Source: Candidatus Bathyarchaeota archaeon
GTDB lineage: Archaea > Thermoproteota > Bathyarchaeia > RBG-16-48-13 > GCA-020355125
Assembly (NCBI GenBank): GCA_030671165.1
Contig: DAOVAG010000068.1
Location: 1 to 5,522 of the forward strand
DNA length: 5,522 nt
Direction of reading: 5' to 3'
The position numbers were made by a program, and so were the translations under genes. Positions 5,053 through 5,522 of the stretch are shown here, piece after piece. The notes under the pieces are model-generated. The model worked only from the letters and a program-made list of their open reading frames with translations. It did not search any database and was not told where the DNA came from. The stretch's first letter is position 1. Each line of letters starts with the position of its first letter.

Positions 5053-5522
5053 GATATATAACAGATTTATAGCAATTCCAACTATAGCATCTTTTATTCT
5101 TCTTTCTTATGCTCTCTTGGCAATAGCTGATACTCCAGCAATAGGCTACGAATTATCTATCTACTCTGCTACTCCAAAAATATTTTGGGTTGCAATTCTA
5201 CTTGGATTAGCAAATGGTATTATTCTCATCAGTACTGGTTTTTATCGTTCTAAAAGAATATGGATTGTGGGTATGCTTCAGATTCTCTTGTGCAATTGTT
5301 GTGTAATCTCACTTTATGCTTTGCGAGGATATGTATCATACTTTGGAAGAGGCGATATCTCAACTTATATAGGGCTGGCGAAAGATGTAAGCAATTATGG
5401 TAATTTTGGTTCTAATATGTATCCAGTAATATCGATTCTCATTTCTCAACTTAGCCAACTGACCAATATTCCCATACTTACCCTGTCAAAGTATGTGGCT
5501 CCTTTATTCTTTACTCTTTATT
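5042..5522 (+). CDS. Polytopic membrane protein of surface-glycan clusters, 3' end beyond the window
   Basis: From GTG 5042 the frame stays open to the right edge (160 codons); an in-frame TAA at 5033-5035 rules out an earlier start. Residues 10-28 and 47-67 are clear membrane segments, 73-94 is a third, and 127-140 and 151-160 begin further hydrophobic stretches. Between the first two lies GYELSIYSATP (35-45), and after the third lies YFGRGDISTYIGLAKD (100-115) with D105 in a predicted extra-membrane loop. Both motifs recall a family of large archaeal membrane proteins often found beside glycosyltransferases and annotated only as hypothetical or GT-C-like. An acidic residue in the first long loop would fit a polyprenyl-phosphate-sugar-dependent (GT-C) transferase, but that is inference and the C-terminal part is not visible. 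The first 11 bases overlap the GT4 fragment, so translation is probably coupled. Base and codon use match the cluster. Confidence 0.72.
   Translation, partial: MKYEIYNRFIAIPTIASFILLSYALLAIADTPAIGYELSIYSATPKIFWVAILLGLANGIILISTGFYRSKRIWIVGMLQILLCNCCVISLYALRGYVSYFGRGDISTYIGLAKDVSNYGNFGSNMYPVISILISQLSQLTNIPILTLSKYVAPLFFTLY

Noticed and set aside
1..5522. Search by eye for CRISPR arrays, tRNAs, inverted repeats of insertion sequences, and terminators
   Set aside because: No regularly spaced repeats, cloverleaf-like segments, transposase motifs or hairpin-plus-T-run structures were seen; the window is almost fully coding.

Overview
The window looks like an archaeal cell-surface glycan gene cluster, about 5.5 kb, moderately AT-rich, with every supported gene on the + strand. 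The archaeal assignment is inferred from three things. Arginine is coded mostly by AGA/AGG and isoleucine often by ATA. TTG and GTG starts dominate, with AGGT-type Shine-Dalgarno motifs. The protein versions are those typical of archaea: a GT2 synthase with two C-terminal membrane helices, a DUF354 protein, a GARPxFIK-type epimerase, and a 'YELSIY...GRGD' membrane protein. The phylum cannot be fixed from this sequence.

Layout: (1) 3-260, the 3' end of an unrecognised gene that enters from the left edge. (2) 282-1244, a dolichyl/polyprenyl-phosphate sugar synthase-like GT2 with two C-terminal membrane helices. (3) 1234-1356, a 40-codon reading frame that resembles only the N-terminus of an archaeal polysaccharide deacetylase. 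(4) 1374-2468, a DUF354 GT-B-fold protein. (5) 2470-3549, a UDP-GlcNAc 2-epimerase (WecB-like). (6) 3539-4750, a complete GT4 glycosyltransferase with its EX7E motif. (7) 4747-5052, the N-terminal part of a second GT4, lacking a standard start codon and the whole catalytic C-terminal half. (8) 5042-window end, the N-terminal 160 codons of a polytopic membrane protein.

The genes are packed as one likely operon: every gap from 261 on is 21 bases or less, and several neighbours overlap. A working model, by inference, is as follows. The epimerase supplies UDP-ManNAc (or a related 2-epimerised amino sugar). The GT4 and perhaps the DUF354 protein use nucleotide sugars on the cytoplasmic face. The GT2 loads a sugar on a polyprenyl carrier. 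The terminal membrane protein acts in transfer or export. The product could be an S-layer/archaellin N-glycan or an exopolysaccharide.

The most notable point is that the operon carries two 5' gene remnants (deacetylase and GT4), both still fitted into the overlapping translational layout. Three junctions have exactly the same 11-base overlap in the same relative frame. I see no RNA genes, CRISPR arrays, insertion sequences or terminators, and no wholly new system; the interest lies in gene decay inside a coupled operon.
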